64,000 bases of DNA from NCBI GenBank assembly GCA_947492375.1, contig CANLMI010000004.1, positions 248,001-312,000 of the forward strand, read 5' to 3'. Shown here in pieces: positions 27,849-37,026 of this stretch. How positions within the stretch are numbered: the stretch's first letter is position 1; each line of letters begins with the position of its first letter. A model generated the notes under the pieces. The model did not search any database. It was not told where the DNA came from and was given only the letters and a program-made list of their open reading frames with translations. This stretch comes from an uncultured Kordiimonas sp. Its GTDB lineage: Bacteria; Pseudomonadota; Alphaproteobacteria; Sphingomonadales; Kordiimonadaceae. Position numbers and translations under genes: made by a program.

Positions 27849-28676
27849 TCACTTTGTATCTGGTAGTAAATCTTCGAAAAAGGGTGTTTCTTTTTTGAGA
27901 GTAGCCATCGCGGCTTTTGGTAAGTCGTCGCCCAACATCATACCGCTATTCCATGTTGCAACATAATCAAGGCCGTCGTGAACACTATGGTCACGGGCAT
28001 GTATGAGAACTTTTTTAGTGCCAGCTACAGCAACGGGACTTTTTTCCGAGATAGTTTTTGCTATTTCAAAGGCTTTGGCCAATGCTGTGTCTTTCGAATT
28101 TTCAATATGATTAATAAAGCCATATTGTTTGGTTTCGTCTACAGATACCTTGCGGCCGGTTAATGCCCATTCGCGTAAGATACCTTGTGGTACAAGTGTG
28201 CCTGCTCTTTGCAGGGTACCAAGGTCGGCTACTATAGCCACGTTGATTTCCTGAATACAAAACCAAGCGTCGTTGCTTGCTACTCGAATATCGCACGCTG
28301 CGATCAAGTCGATGCCGCCGCCAACGCATGCGCCGTGGATTGCGGCGATAACTGGCGCGTTAGCTTTCTCAATTACATTAAAGCATTCTTGAAGCCAAAT
28401 AATATGACGCCGCAGTTTTTCGTGTTCGCGCGCAGGGTCACCGTCTTTAGTGCTCATAATAGCGTTATTTTCTTTGAGGTCTAAACCTGCGGTGAAATGT
28501 TTGCCATTGCCGGATAAAATAATCGCCCTAACTGCGTGATTACGGTCAAGTGTTTCAAAGGCTTCTTTGATTTCTTTGAAAAAGATGCTGTTCATGGCAT
28601 TTAAGCTGTCTGGTCGGTTTAGCGCAACATGTGCGATTTGCCCTTCAACCGTTACATCCAGTGTTTCGTATGCCAT
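27849..28676 (-). CDS. Delta(3,5)-delta(2,4)-dienoyl-CoA isomerase-like crotonase
   Basis: A 275-residue crotonase. The acidic residues D123, E143 and D151 (in GGGIDLIAACD and QEINVAIVADLGTLQR) have exactly the spacing of the catalytic Asp176, Glu196 and Asp204 of rat ECH1, and the HSVHDGLDYVATWN stretch near residue 230 also resembles ECH1. That enzyme shifts double bonds when unsaturated fatty acids with odd-numbered double bonds are degraded. The oxyanion-hole segment is HFTAGLDLKE (about 60-69). It lies 16 bases after the M1-like gene and in the same direction, with the fad operon upstream. A plain enoyl-CoA hydratase is the alternative, but the ADLGTLQR motif argues against it. Confidence 0.85.
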   Translation of the reverse strand: MAYETLDVTVEGQIAHVALNRPDSLNAMNSIFFKEIKEAFETLDRNHAVRAIILSGNGKHFTAGLDLKENNAIMSTKDGDPAREHEKLRRHIIWLQECFNVIEKANAPVIAAIHGACVGGGIDLIAACDIRVASNDAWFCIQEINVAIVADLGTLQRAGTLVPQGILREWALTGRKVSVDETKQYGFINHIENSKDTALAKAFEIAKTISEKSPVAVAGTKKVLIHARDHSVHDGLDYVATWNSGMMLGDDLPKAAMATLKKETPFFEDLLPDTK

Positions 28677-28692
28677 GCTTTATCCTTTATAT

Positions 28693-30093
28693 TTATTTAA
28701 ACTGACCTGCGAAGGCTGCAAATGTATCTGCCTTGTTGACTGCTTTCATTATACGACCCTTATTCATCCAGTCGATCACCAATTTACGGTTCTTTTTATT
28801 TTTGATAGAACTCTTAAGGTGCTCATAAAGGTCTTCGTCACTGGCACCAAAGTCTGCAAATTCGTTGCGGAACGATTTCATAATTTGCCAGAAAGTATCT
28901 TTTCCAAGGGTTTCATGAAGTACTGCAAACAGAAACGCGTAGGCATTTGTGGATTGTTTGGCATAACCTTTTTCAGCATATGCTTTTAAAGCTGTGCCAG
29001 CGAGTTTTTTGTCGAGTTTTAGTGTTTGTTTAATTGTTTTAAAACTTATCTCACCTAATTTATCGATTTCATTATTATTTTTCAAAAGGTCAGTAAGCGC
29101 TACGTGCCAGCCATTGTCATTATCGCTGTAGTTCTTTATTTGCCATAACCGGGATAATTGCGCTTGTAAGTTGACAGAGTTATAATTGCCAAATGTAACA
29201 AAATCATACCCTGCTGCCCCTGATGTTTGATAAGCGTTCCCAAGATCCGCAAGAATGTATTTTTTATTTGCGGCGTTTTCACCTAGTAAGGCTGTGTATT
29301 TGTTACTTATCGTTGCTGCTTTGGCATTTGCAGCGAGTGCAGCCTCACTATTTTCACCTAAATAATACTGCGTGAGCGCAGACGTGCTAATTTTGCTATA
29401 TCTACCGAGGCCAAGAATAAATCCATATGATGGTGCAATTGCTTTAAGTTCGATTTGTTCTCTGGTGCCAGACAAAACTCGCTTGCGCTCAACTGCATTG
29501 CCTGCAAGCGAATAGCCCTGTGGAACGGTGATTTTTGCTGTTGGGCTATACCGTTGATGTTTTTTATATGTTTCAAGTGCTTTGGCTGACGGTTCACTAA
29601 TAACTGGATAGATGAAGCTATCCATACGAATCATGGTGAAATCAGGATTGAGTGTATCGATGGGGAAAGTATCACCATATAAATTAAGGGATTTCAGGTC
29701 GCCTTTATATTGTACTGAAAACTCTGTACTGTCGCTTGGCTTAAGCGGTGAAGAGAGTTTTACGCTAATACTATTCAGCTCTAAATCGCTGTTATCGATA
29801 TCTTTTAGCTTTGTCGAAAAACGTAAAGTGCGGTTTCGTGTACCAACGATTTTGGTAACGGTTAAATTTGGATTTAATAGCAGTGTTATGTTTGAAATTG
29901 GCGCTGAGGAGGTGTTTCTGAAACGTACCCAGGCGGCTGCACTAACGCCGCGGTTTTTCGGTTGGTTGCTGAGGAAGGTTTCCATGGTTAAATGCATATT
30001 CTGCATCTTGATATCCATTGGAAACGGCTGTGTCTGTGATAACAGAGTGGTTGAGAAAGCAAGTAAACTAAAGCATAAAAACAGAACGCGCAT
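28693..30093 (-). CDS. Secreted M1-aminopeptidase-like protein with a lost HEXXH motif
   Basis: A 466-residue protein with a signal peptide (about 1-20). No confident family by plain reading, but its layout recalls M1 metallopeptidases: an N-terminal beta-rich part with NITLLLNPNLTVTKIVG, a middle segment in which AQLSRLW (311-317) falls where HELAHQW would be, and a C-terminal helical part with ETLGKDTFWQIMKSFRNEF (about 392-410) followed by DEDLYEHLKS, like the usual GxxxFWxxLRxYxxxxxxxxAtxxDf repeat. If so, all zinc ligands and the catalytic Glu are lost. The relation is inference. It lies between the B3/B4 gene and the dienoyl-CoA isomerase gene. Confidence 0.6.
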   Translation of the reverse strand: MRVLFLCFSLLAFSTTLLSQTQPFPMDIKMQNMHLTMETFLSNQPKNRGVSAAAWVRFRNTSSAPISNITLLLNPNLTVTKIVGTRNRTLRFSTKLKDIDNSDLELNSISVKLSSPLKPSDSTEFSVQYKGDLKSLNLYGDTFPIDTLNPDFTMIRMDSFIYPVISEPSAKALETYKKHQRYSPTAKITVPQGYSLAGNAVERKRVLSGTREQIELKAIAPSYGFILGLGRYSKISTSALTQYYLGENSEAALAANAKAATISNKYTALLGENAANKKYILADLGNAYQTSGAAGYDFVTFGNYNSVNLQAQLSRLWQIKNYSDNDNGWHVALTDLLKNNNEIDKLGEISFKTIKQTLKLDKKLAGTALKAYAEKGYAKQSTNAYAFLFAVLHETLGKDTFWQIMKSFRNEFADFGASDEDLYEHLKSSIKNKKNRKLVIDWMNKGRIMKAVNKADTFAAFAGQFK

Positions 30094-30164
30094 ATTTATA
30101 TATCCCCCTATAAATTTCTCTTAAATTTATAGGCATTTGAAGAGTTGATGCAAGAGTTAGCTTG

Positions 30165-30815
30165 TCATTCTTTTGGCTGATGATCGATACAAAAACTGGT
30201 GATAAGTGTGTCAGCGATCTCTGCTGCCGCTTCTACATGTTCAATATCGACGTTTAAGCCATAAAGAACAAAAATCAGGTTTTTGCACTCTGAGCCAACG
30301 GGAGTACGTACACTATCAGAATAAGGTGTCCCAAACGGACCGTTTGTATCTACAAGGACAGGAAGCCCTTCGAGGTTTACTTCATCGCGACCAAGGCCTT
30401 CGTAGGCTTCACCTTTTTCACCAATACGCAAAGTAATATCGCTGGTTATTTTATCGGCATCATAACAGCCAACCGGAATACCTGTCATCAAGGAAACAAG
30501 GTTGCCGCAATCGACAACATTATTGATGCTCGAAATACCCTTGCCAGAAATAACACGACGGGTTATCGCCTCGGATGATGGCCTGTAACGGCTGGGGTCT
30601 TTACCTGTTTGTTTGAAAACATCACGCACACTCGCGATAACCGGATCACTCGCTGCCGCTTCGCCCATTAACTCCTCGATCCGAAGGCTCATGGCTTCAC
30701 GCATTGTTGTAAATAATCCATCGTCAGATGCTGCAACACTCACCTTATAATCCAGCATACCGATATTCATCGCCATTTTAAGTTCAGCTAGCTTTGGATC
30801 AATTTTTAACTGCAT
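30165..30815 (-). CDS. B3/B4 tRNA-binding domain protein
   Basis: A 216-residue protein consisting of a single B3/B4 domain, the module found as the editing domain in the phenylalanyl-tRNA synthetase beta chain. Recognisable segments are KDPSRYRPSSEAITRRVI (about 92-109), SINNVVDCGNLVSL (about 116-129) and IPVGCYDADKI. Stand-alone versions occur in many bacteria and archaea and may edit misacylated tRNA or have another role; the function is not established. It starts 3' of the fadJ terminator and is followed 71 bases later by the M1-like gene. Confidence 0.85.
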   Translation of the reverse strand: MQLKIDPKLAELKMAMNIGMLDYKVSVAASDDGLFTTMREAMSLRIEELMGEAAASDPVIASVRDVFKQTGKDPSRYRPSSEAITRRVISGKGISSINNVVDCGNLVSLMTGIPVGCYDADKITSDITLRIGEKGEAYEGLGRDEVNLEGLPVLVDTNGPFGTPYSDSVRTPVGSECKNLIFVLYGLNVDIEHVEAAAEIADTLITSFCIDHQPKE

Positions 30816-30868
30816 GTAAACTCCGGCGCTTCATTATTGTTACAATAATTTCAGGAAGAATTAGATAT

Positions 30869-30897
30869 AAAAAAGGGTCGCAAAAAGCGACCCTTTT
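30869..30897 (-). terminator. Intrinsic terminator of the fad operon
   Basis: A perfect 11-bp stem (AAAAGGGTCGC at 30871-30881 with GCGACCCTTTT at 30887-30897, 5-base loop). On the minus strand it ends in a T-run, 21 bases after the fadJ stop. Confidence 0.9.
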
Positions 30898-30917
30898 ATC
30901 AAGATATTTCAGAAAGC

Positions 30918-33137
30918 TTATGCAGCTTTGGCAAGGCGCCCGCGTGTGTCGCCTTTCGTGTAGAAAGTTTCGCCTTTTTCAGCCATGTCGCGGAGCATTT
31001 GTGGCGGCGTAAAGCGCGGTCCGTATGCTTGGGCAAGGCGGTCTGCTTCACGAACAAACTCGGTAACGCCCATTGTATCAATGAAGCTGAACGGGCCACC
31101 AGTGAAGGGTGCAAAGCCCCAACCAAAGATCGCGCCGATATCACCGGATGATGCATCGATTAACACACCTTCTTCAAAGCAGCGCGCTGCTTCAACGGCT
31201 TGGCGAACCATCAGGCGTGTTTCTACTTCCTCAAGGCTTGGCTGATCGGCTGCAACCGGGAAATGCTCGCCCAGGCCAGGCCAAAGGTGCTTCTTAGAGC
31301 CGTCTTCGGGATATACATAGTTACCTTTACCGTTTTTGCGGCCAAAGCGCTCAAGTTCAATAACCATTTTTTCGACAAAGCTGTCTGCGGGGGATGGGAT
31401 GTATTTATCACCAAGTGCTTTCTTAGTTGCCATACCAACTTTATAGGATAGATCGAGCGCAACTTCGTCACCAACTGCAAGGGGCCCAACAGGCATACCA
31501 GACATCTTACCAGCATTTTCAATAAGTGCCGGTTTAACACCTTCTTGTACCATCGCGTAGCCTTCTTGGACATATGTACCAAAACAACGGCTTGTGTAGA
31601 AACCACGGCTGTCATTCACAACGATCGGTGTTTTCTTGATCTGTGCTACATAGTCAAGCGCTAGCGCCAATGTTTCATCGTCTGTTTTCTCACCCATGAT
31701 GATTTCAACCAAAGGCATTTTGTCTACCGGCGAGAAGAAGTGAATACCGATGAACTGGTGCGGACGGGTGAAGTTTTTAGCGAGACCCGTAATCGGAAGT
31801 GTGGATGTGTTTGATGCGAACACAATATCTTTGCCAATAACGGCTTCAGTTTTCTCGGTAACGTCTTTTTTAATGTCATCAGCTTCGAAAACTGCTTCGA
31901 TGATCAGATCACAGTCTTTTAAATCATCATAAGAGGATGTTGTCTGAATGCGGTCCAGAAGTGCATCCCCTTTTTCTTTGGTGACTTTGCCGCGGCTAAT
32001 GCCTTTCTCGACAAGCTTGCGGGAATAATCCTTCCCTTTTTCGGCAGCCGCTTCATCGCGGTCAAGAAGAACAACATCCATGCCAACCTTTGCTGATACA
32101 TAGGCAACACCAGCCCCCATGAGGCCTGCGCCCAACATACCGAGGCGCTTAACAGTTTTACGCTCGAATCCTTCAGGGCGGAGTGATCCTTTTTCCACCG
32201 CTTGCTTGTTTACAAACAATGAGCGGATCATATTTCCAGCAACAGGGTCGTTCAGAAGTTTAAGGAAGTATTTTGATTCGATTTTGATTGCTGTATCAAA
32301 ATTAACGATACCGCCCTCATACATGCATGAAAGGATCGCCTGAATAGCCGGGTAATTGTGTTGGGTTTGCTTTTGCGCCATTGCGTTGGCGCCGATAAAT
32401 GTTTGTACCGAACCAGGGTGCATCGCGCCCGAACCGCCAGGGAATTTAAAGCCTTTCTTATCCCACGGTGCAATAGCGCTTGATGTGTTTTTAACCCATT
32501 CGGTTGCCGTTTTCACAACGTCTTCAAGCGGGACAACAGCCTGAACGATGCCAAGGCCTTGTGCTGTAACTGGATTAAATGGTTTGCCTGTTGTGATGGC
32601 ACCAGCCGCTGCCTGAATACCGATAAGGCGTGGAAGGCGCTGTGTGCCACCACCACCCGGAAGCAGGCCAACTTGAACTTCAGGAAGACCAAGTTGGATT
32701 TTCGGGTTGTCTGCGACCACACGGTGGTGACAAGCAAGCACAAGTTCAAGGCCGCCGCCAAGTGCTAGGCCGTTCACGGCTGCTGCAAATGGTTTAGTGC
32801 CTTCTTTCGCAAGAACCTTGGCAGGTTTACCGCCAGTTTCCATTTTACGAAGAATGCTGTTTAAGCGGAAAGTGCCGGCAAATTGCTCTTCAAGTGAAGC
32901 TTCTTCACCGCCGGCTTGACCGCCGAGCATATTAAGGTCAGCGCCCGCAAGGAAGGCAGGTTTTCCTGAGGTGATTACAGCGCCTTTGACGGCGTCATCT
33001 GCAAGAACTTTATCTACACATGTTTCCAGATCGTCAATCAATTGCCCGTTGAAAACATTCATGTTGGCGTTTGGTAGATCAATGGTCAAAAGGGCAATGC
33101 CATCGCCGTCTACTTCAAAACGAATTGTTTCGGTCAT
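30918..33137 (-). CDS. fadJ: Fatty acid oxidation multifunctional protein (enoyl-CoA hydratase / 3-hydroxyacyl-CoA dehydrogenase)
   Basis: A 739-residue two-domain enzyme for the second and third steps of beta-oxidation. The N-terminal crotonase domain has catalytic glutamates E131 (LALGGGLELVLAC) and E153 (LPEVQVGLLPGGGGTQRLP). The dehydrogenase domain begins at about residue 330 with the NAD-binding LGMLGAGLMGAGVAY and has the catalytic His in HFFSPVDKMPLVEII. The C-terminal domain follows to the end. It belongs to the FadJ/FadB-type group but, in lacking long insertions, resembles the common alphaproteobacterial form. It lies 33 bases after the thiolase, its partner for the last step, and ends at a strong terminator. 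Confidence 0.94.
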   Translation of the reverse strand: MTETIRFEVDGDGIALLTIDLPNANMNVFNGQLIDDLETCVDKVLADDAVKGAVITSGKPAFLAGADLNMLGGQAGGEEASLEEQFAGTFRLNSILRKMETGGKPAKVLAKEGTKPFAAAVNGLALGGGLELVLACHHRVVADNPKIQLGLPEVQVGLLPGGGGTQRLPRLIGIQAAAGAITTGKPFNPVTAQGLGIVQAVVPLEDVVKTATEWVKNTSSAIAPWDKKGFKFPGGSGAMHPGSVQTFIGANAMAQKQTQHNYPAIQAILSCMYEGGIVNFDTAIKIESKYFLKLLNDPVAGNMIRSLFVNKQAVEKGSLRPEGFERKTVKRLGMLGAGLMGAGVAYVSAKVGMDVVLLDRDEAAAEKGKDYSRKLVEKGISRGKVTKEKGDALLDRIQTTSSYDDLKDCDLIIEAVFEADDIKKDVTEKTEAVIGKDIVFASNTSTLPITGLAKNFTRPHQFIGIHFFSPVDKMPLVEIIMGEKTDDETLALALDYVAQIKKTPIVVNDSRGFYTSRCFGTYVQEGYAMVQEGVKPALIENAGKMSGMPVGPLAVGDEVALDLSYKVGMATKKALGDKYIPSPADSFVEKMVIELERFGRKNGKGNYVYPEDGSKKHLWPGLGEHFPVAADQPSLEEVETRLMVRQAVEAARCFEEGVLIDASSGDIGAIFGWGFAPFTGGPFSFIDTMGVTEFVREADRLAQAYGPRFTPPQMLRDMAEKGETFYTKGDTRGRLAKAA

Positions 33138-33170
33138 AATAATCTCTCTTTTTTCGTCTTGTGATGGGCG

Positions 33171-34376
33171 TTAAACGCGCTCGATAATTGTTGCTGTACC
33201 CATTCCTGCACCGATGCAAAGGGTTGTAAGTGCTGTTGATTTGCCTGAGCGTTCCAGCTCATCAAGAACAGTACCGAGAACCATCGCACCTGTTGCACCC
33301 AGTGGGTGGCCCATGGCAATTGCGCCGCCGTTGACATTGATATCACTGTGATCAATGTCTAAAGCTTCCATAAAGCGGAGAACAACAGAAGCAAAAGCTT
33401 CATTAAGTTCCCAAACATCAATATCAGATGTGCTCATGCCCGCGCGTTTCATCGCTTTTTCAGCAGCGAAACTTGGACCTGTTAGCATGATGGTTGGTTC
33501 TGAACCCACAGACGCCATAGAGCGGATACGTGCTCGTGGTTTGATACCTAACTTTTCACCAATCTCTTTGTTACCAATCAGAACACCAGCAGCACCGTCA
33601 ACGATGCCTGAACTGTTTCCAGCATGGTGAACATGGTTGATTTTCTCAATTTCAGGGTATTTTTGAATAGCGACACTATCAAATCCAAGGTCACCCATTT
33701 GAGCAAACGATGGTTTCAGTGCCCCTAGCGACTGCATTGTTGTTTCCGGGCGCATGAATTCGTCATGATCAAGCGCTGTCATACCCGCAACGTCTTTAAT
33801 CGGGATGATTGATTTTTCAAAACGCTTGTCATCCCAAGCGGCCTTGGCGCGCTTTTGGCTTTCAACGGCGTATGCGTCAACATCATCACGGCTATAGCCA
33901 TATTTTGTTGCGATCAAATCGGCCGAAATGCCTTGTGGTACAAAATATGTGTCAAATGCGACGCTTGGATCTGTCGGCCATGCACCGCCGTCTGAACCCA
34001 TAGGGACGCGCGACATTGCCTCTACGCCGCCGCCAATTGCCATATCAGCTTCACCTGACATTACTTTTGCGGCTGCAATATTTGCAGCTTCAAGGCCGGA
34101 CGCGCAGAAACGGTTGATTTGGAAACCTGCTGTTGTTTCAGCGTAGCCTGCATTCATGGCGGCAACACGGGCAATATTAGAGCCTTGTTCACCAACAGGT
34201 GAAACACAGCCCATAATAACATCTTCTACATTCGCTGTATCAATTTCGTTACGGTTACGGATTGATTCCAGAACTTGAGTTGCAAGTTGAACCGGCGTAA
34301 CTTCATTGAGTGAACCATCTGCACGCCCACGTCCGCGTGGGGTTCTGACGGCATCGTAAATATAAGCGTCTGTCAT
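33171..34376 (-). CDS. Acetyl-CoA C-acyltransferase (thiolase)
   Basis: A 401-residue thiolase: nucleophile C91 in [11 protein letters not shown]357 in GHPLGATGA and C387 in LCIGAGMG form the complete catalytic set. The N-terminal [11 protein letters not shown] is the usual start. In this operon, between an acyl-CoA dehydrogenase (52 bases upstream) and FadJ (33 bases downstream), it is best read as the 3-ketoacyl-CoA thiolase of beta-oxidation (FadA/FadI role) and not the biosynthetic PhaA type. Sequence alone does not separate these roles. Confidence 0.93.
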   Translation of the reverse strand: MTDAYIYDAVRTPRGRGRADGSLNEVTPVQLATQVLESIRNRNEIDTANVEDVIMGCVSPVGEQGSNIARVAAMNAGYAETTAGFQINRFCASGLEAANIAAAKVMSGEADMAIGGGVEAMSRVPMGSDGGAWPTDPSVAFDTYFVPQGISADLIATKYGYSRDDVDAYAVESQKRAKAAWDDKRFEKSIIPIKDVAGMTALDHDEFMRPETTMQSLGALKPSFAQMGDLGFDSVAIQKYPEIEKINHVHHAGNSSGIVDGAAGVLIGNKEIGEKLGIKPRARIRSMASVGSEPTIMLTGPSFAAEKAMKRAGMSTSDIDVWELNEAFASVVLRFMEALDIDHSDINVNGGAIAMGHPLGATGAMVLGTVLDELERSGKSTALTTLCIGAGMGTATIIERV

Positions 34377-34428
34377 GATATTTCCTTATTTCTCTCTCTC
34401 AAATTAGCTCTAAAAGTATAAGTCTTGA

Positions 34429-36222
34429 TTAGAAGTTTGCTGCGTCAAGCGCCATCAATTCATCTGATCCAGCTTGTATTTCTGCGAGTAAAGCACCCGT
34501 TTCAATTATGCGGCGTTTCATGTAGTAACGGCCGGTAATCATTTTATTCTCATGGAATGTCGGGTCTTCGGTACCACCAGATAGCGCTGCTGATGAAACC
34601 TTGGCAATTTTTGTCCACATCAGACCAAGAAGTACGTGGCCAAAAAGGTGCATGTAAGCGACAGAACCAGCACCAGCGTTATCAGGGTTGGTCATTGCGT
34701 TTTGCATGAACCAGAAAGTTGCTGTTTGTAGATCACCAATGGCTTTTTCAAGTGGGCCTGTGAAATCAGCGAGTGCTTCGTTCTCTTTATTCTCAGCAAT
34801 AATTTCTGAGACATATTTGAAGAATGCCTGAATGCCGCGGCCACCATTTGCCCCTAATTTACGCCCTACGAGGTCAAGTGCCTGAATGCCGTTTGTGCCC
34901 TCATAAATTTGTGCGATACGGGCATCACGAACAAACTGTTCCATTCCCCACTCAGAGATATAGCCGTGGCCGCCGAATACTTGTTGTGCTGCGGTTGCAT
35001 TTTCATAGCCGCGATCAGTGAATACGCCTTTTATAACAGGTGTTAGAAGGCCAACAATGTCATCTGCCCATTCACGCTCTTTCTCATCTTCGGCTTTTCG
35101 TGACAAGTCAACAAGAAGGGCTGCCCAGCTTGCTGCTGCACGGGCTGCTTCGTTGAAGGAACGGCTGTTTAAAAGGTTTCGGCGAACATCAGGGTGAACG
35201 ATAATTGGATCAGCCGCTTTATCAGGTGATGTTGCCCCTTTGAGTGAACGGCCCTGGATGCGGTCATTTGCGTAATCAACAGCGTTTTGATAGCTCACCT
35301 CGGAAAGGCCAAGGCCTTGAACACCAACGCCGAGGCGCGCTGCATTCATCATGATGAACATTGCACGCAGGCCTTTGTGTGGTTCGCCGAGCATATAGCC
35401 AGTTGCGCCGTCATAGTTCAGAACGCATGTTGAGTTGCCGTGGATGCCCATTTTCTCTTCGATTGAACCGCAAACAACGCCGTTGCGGTCACCAAGGGAA
35501 CCATCGTCGTTAACAATATATTTTGGTACGATAAATAGAGAGATACCTTTCACACCTTTTGGTGCGTCGGGTAGTTTGGCGAGGACCAAGTGAATGATAT
35601 TGTCACTCATGTCGTGTTCACCAGCCGAGATGAAGATCTTGGTGCCACTGATTGCAAATGTCCCATCGTCATTTGGCTCTGCTTTTGTGCGCAAAAGGCC
35701 GAGGTCAGTACCACAGTGTGGTTCGGTCAGGTTCATTGTACCTGTCCAGCTACCTTCAACCATTTTTGGTAAATATTTTTCTTTTTGCTTGTCTGTACCT
35801 TCAATAATGATGGATGCCATAGCGCCTTGTGATAGGCCTGGGTACATAGCAAATGCCATGTTGGATGATACAAGCATTTCTTCCATACACATGCCGATTA
35901 CATGTGACATACCTTGACCGCCAAATTCTTCTGGGCCTGTTAAGCCAACCCAACCGCCTTCAACATATTTTTGATATGCTTCTTTAAAGCCTTTTGGTGT
36001 CGTAACCGAGCCATCATCATGGCGTGTACAGCCTTCATGATCGCCGGAAAGATTAAGAGGCTGAAGCTCGTTTTCACAAAACTTGGCACCTTCTTCCAAA
36101 ATTGCACTAACAAGGTCGGGGGTTGCTTCTGCATAACCGGGGAGGTTGGAGTATTGAGCAATATTTAAAACATCGTTCAGTACAAACTGCATATCTTTTA
36201 CGGGGGCGCGGTATGTAGGCAT
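34429..36222 (-). CDS. Acyl-CoA dehydrogenase, long (597-residue) DmdC/FadE-like type
   Basis: FAD enzyme that introduces the trans-2 double bond. Recognisable parts are EEFGGQGMSHVIGM (about 97-110), MNLTEPHCGTDLGLL (about 157-171) for FAD and substrate contacts, NAARLGVGVQGLGLSE and the catalytic-base region IAQIYEGTNGIQALDLVGRK (about 459-478). The roughly 600-residue length with an extra C-terminal helical region places it with the DmdC/AcdA-type group, larger than the 380-residue short-chain enzymes. DmdC acts on 3-methylmercaptopropionyl-CoA, but in a MerR-thiolase-fadJ operon fatty acyl-CoA is the likelier substrate. The upstream gap carries a copy of the merR 3' end. Confidence 0.92.
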   Translation of the reverse strand: MPTYRAPVKDMQFVLNDVLNIAQYSNLPGYAEATPDLVSAILEEGAKFCENELQPLNLSGDHEGCTRHDDGSVTTPKGFKEAYQKYVEGGWVGLTGPEEFGGQGMSHVIGMCMEEMLVSSNMAFAMYPGLSQGAMASIIIEGTDKQKEKYLPKMVEGSWTGTMNLTEPHCGTDLGLLRTKAEPNDDGTFAISGTKIFISAGEHDMSDNIIHLVLAKLPDAPKGVKGISLFIVPKYIVNDDGSLGDRNGVVCGSIEEKMGIHGNSTCVLNYDGATGYMLGEPHKGLRAMFIMMNAARLGVGVQGLGLSEVSYQNAVDYANDRIQGRSLKGATSPDKAADPIIVHPDVRRNLLNSRSFNEAARAAASWAALLVDLSRKAEDEKEREWADDIVGLLTPVIKGVFTDRGYENATAAQQVFGGHGYISEWGMEQFVRDARIAQIYEGTNGIQALDLVGRKLGANGGRGIQAFFKYVSEIIAENKENEALADFTGPLEKAIGDLQTATFWFMQNAMTNPDNAGAGSVAYMHLFGHVLLGLMWTKIAKVSSAALSGGTEDPTFHENKMITGRYYMKRRIIETGALLAEIQAGSDELMALDAANF

Positions 36223-36238
36223 TGTCTCTCTATTCCTT

Positions 36239-36354
36239 AAAAGTTTTATTATATAATTTTATATTTAGTGGGGGAGGCTTGATGGTTTACCTGTTGAGGG
36301 GCAACCCACTGCTGGGTATCTTTACAATATTCAAGGTTATCCAACAAACCACAA
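36239..36354. repeat. Diverged second copy of the merR 3' end (tandem duplicate, copy A)
   Basis: This stretch aligns base for base, with an offset of 114-115 and about one indel, to 36355-36471, which is the 3' end of merR. Read on the minus strand it still encodes CGLLDNLEYCKDTQQWV, against CGLLDNLEYCRDTQKWI in merR, then a different tail and its own stop. There is no start codon or upstream domain, so it is a gene fragment in the gap before the acyl-CoA dehydrogenase. Confidence 0.8.
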
Positions 36355-36471
36355 AAGTTTTACCACATAATTTTACGTTGAGTGAGGCGGGTTTGGCGGT
36401 TTGCCAGTTGAGGGTTCAATCCATTTCTGGGTGTCTCTGCAATATTCGAGGTTATCCAATAAACCACAAAA
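36355..36471. repeat. Tandem duplicate, copy B (within merR 3' end and downstream)
   Basis: Direct partner of 36239-36354. Shared blocks include AAGTTTTA, ATAATTTTA, CAATATTC-AGGTTATCCAA and AAACCACAAAA. It covers the last 33 or so codons of the MerR-family gene plus its stop and the bases after it. Confidence 0.8.
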
Positions 36472-36846
36472 TTCATTCAATTCTGCGATTGTTGCATCGA
36501 TATCCTCTTTTTGGGCTTTGAGTGCATTGATCCGCTCTTCGCAGCGCGTGAGCGTGACGTTTCGCTGGGTTTCACGTTCATCCCCTATATCATAGAGATC
36601 TAACATTTCACCGATTTCCGTTAACGAAAAGCCTACGCGTTTTCCGCGTAATATCCATGCTAGGCGTACCCGGTCAGCGTGGTGGTATACGCGGGTTTGG
36701 CCGATCCGCTCAGGTGATATCAGCCCTTGATCTTCATAGTGACGAAGAGTTCTAGGGGTTATATCAAACTCGTCAGAAAGGTCTTTAATTGTGAAGGTGT
36801 CATGTTTCTTGAGTTTGCCGTTTTCAATCATTTTGATCACTTCCAT
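36373..36846 (-). CDS. MerR-family regulator of the acyl-CoA operon (LiuR-like)
   Basis: From the ATG at 36846 the protein has about 157 residues (a GTG at 36855 is also open). The N-terminal MerR winged helix is FTIKDLSDEFDITPRTLRHYEDQGLISP, followed by RLAWILRGKRVGFSLTEIGEML and a coiled-coil dimerisation helix. The C-terminus lacks the metal-binding cysteine pattern of MerR or SoxR. MerR proteins of this kind (LiuR) repress branched-chain and fatty-acid degradation genes until acyl-CoA binds. The palindrome in its own promoter suggests autoregulation. It is the first gene of the run with acyl-CoA dehydrogenase, thiolase and fadJ. A diverged copy of its 3' end follows it. Confidence 0.88.
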   Translation of the reverse strand: MEVIKMIENGKLKKHDTFTIKDLSDEFDITPRTLRHYEDQGLISPERIGQTRVYHHADRVRLAWILRGKRVGFSLTEIGEMLDLYDIGDERETQRNVTLTRCEERINALKAQKEDIDATIAELNEFCGLLDNLEYCRDTQKWIEPSTGKPPNPPHST

Positions 36847-36873
36847 TAATTTCACTAAAATATGTAGGTTACG

Positions 36874-36889
36874 TTTACGTTAACGTCAA
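36874..36889. promoter_or_regulatory. Palindromic operator, likely bound by the MerR/LiuR-like protein
   Basis: TTTACGTTAACGTCAA is an inverted repeat with seven of eight pairs matching around the central ACGTTAACGT. It lies 28 bases before the merR ATG and 138 bases before the divergent Mpo1-like gene. The shape and sequence resemble the LiuR-type motif known from proteobacterial branched-chain and fatty-acid regulons (from memory). Confidence 0.6.
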
Positions 36890-37026
36890 GTACCAGAATT
36901 ACGATTTCCCAGTTTGAAACAAAAGCGGCTGAAAAATATGTGAAATTTTCGCTGGATCGATCACGGCTAGGGTGTTTGGTAGTGGTTGAATAGAATGAAT
37001 AATGATAGACATAAGGGCGAATCAGC

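Noticed and set aside
27803-27852. Imperfect dyad GTGATC-CATTA ... TAATG-GT-GATCAC at the end of the crotonase gene
   Set aside because: It has a two-base bulge, a loop of about 26 bases and no T-run, so I did not call a terminator.
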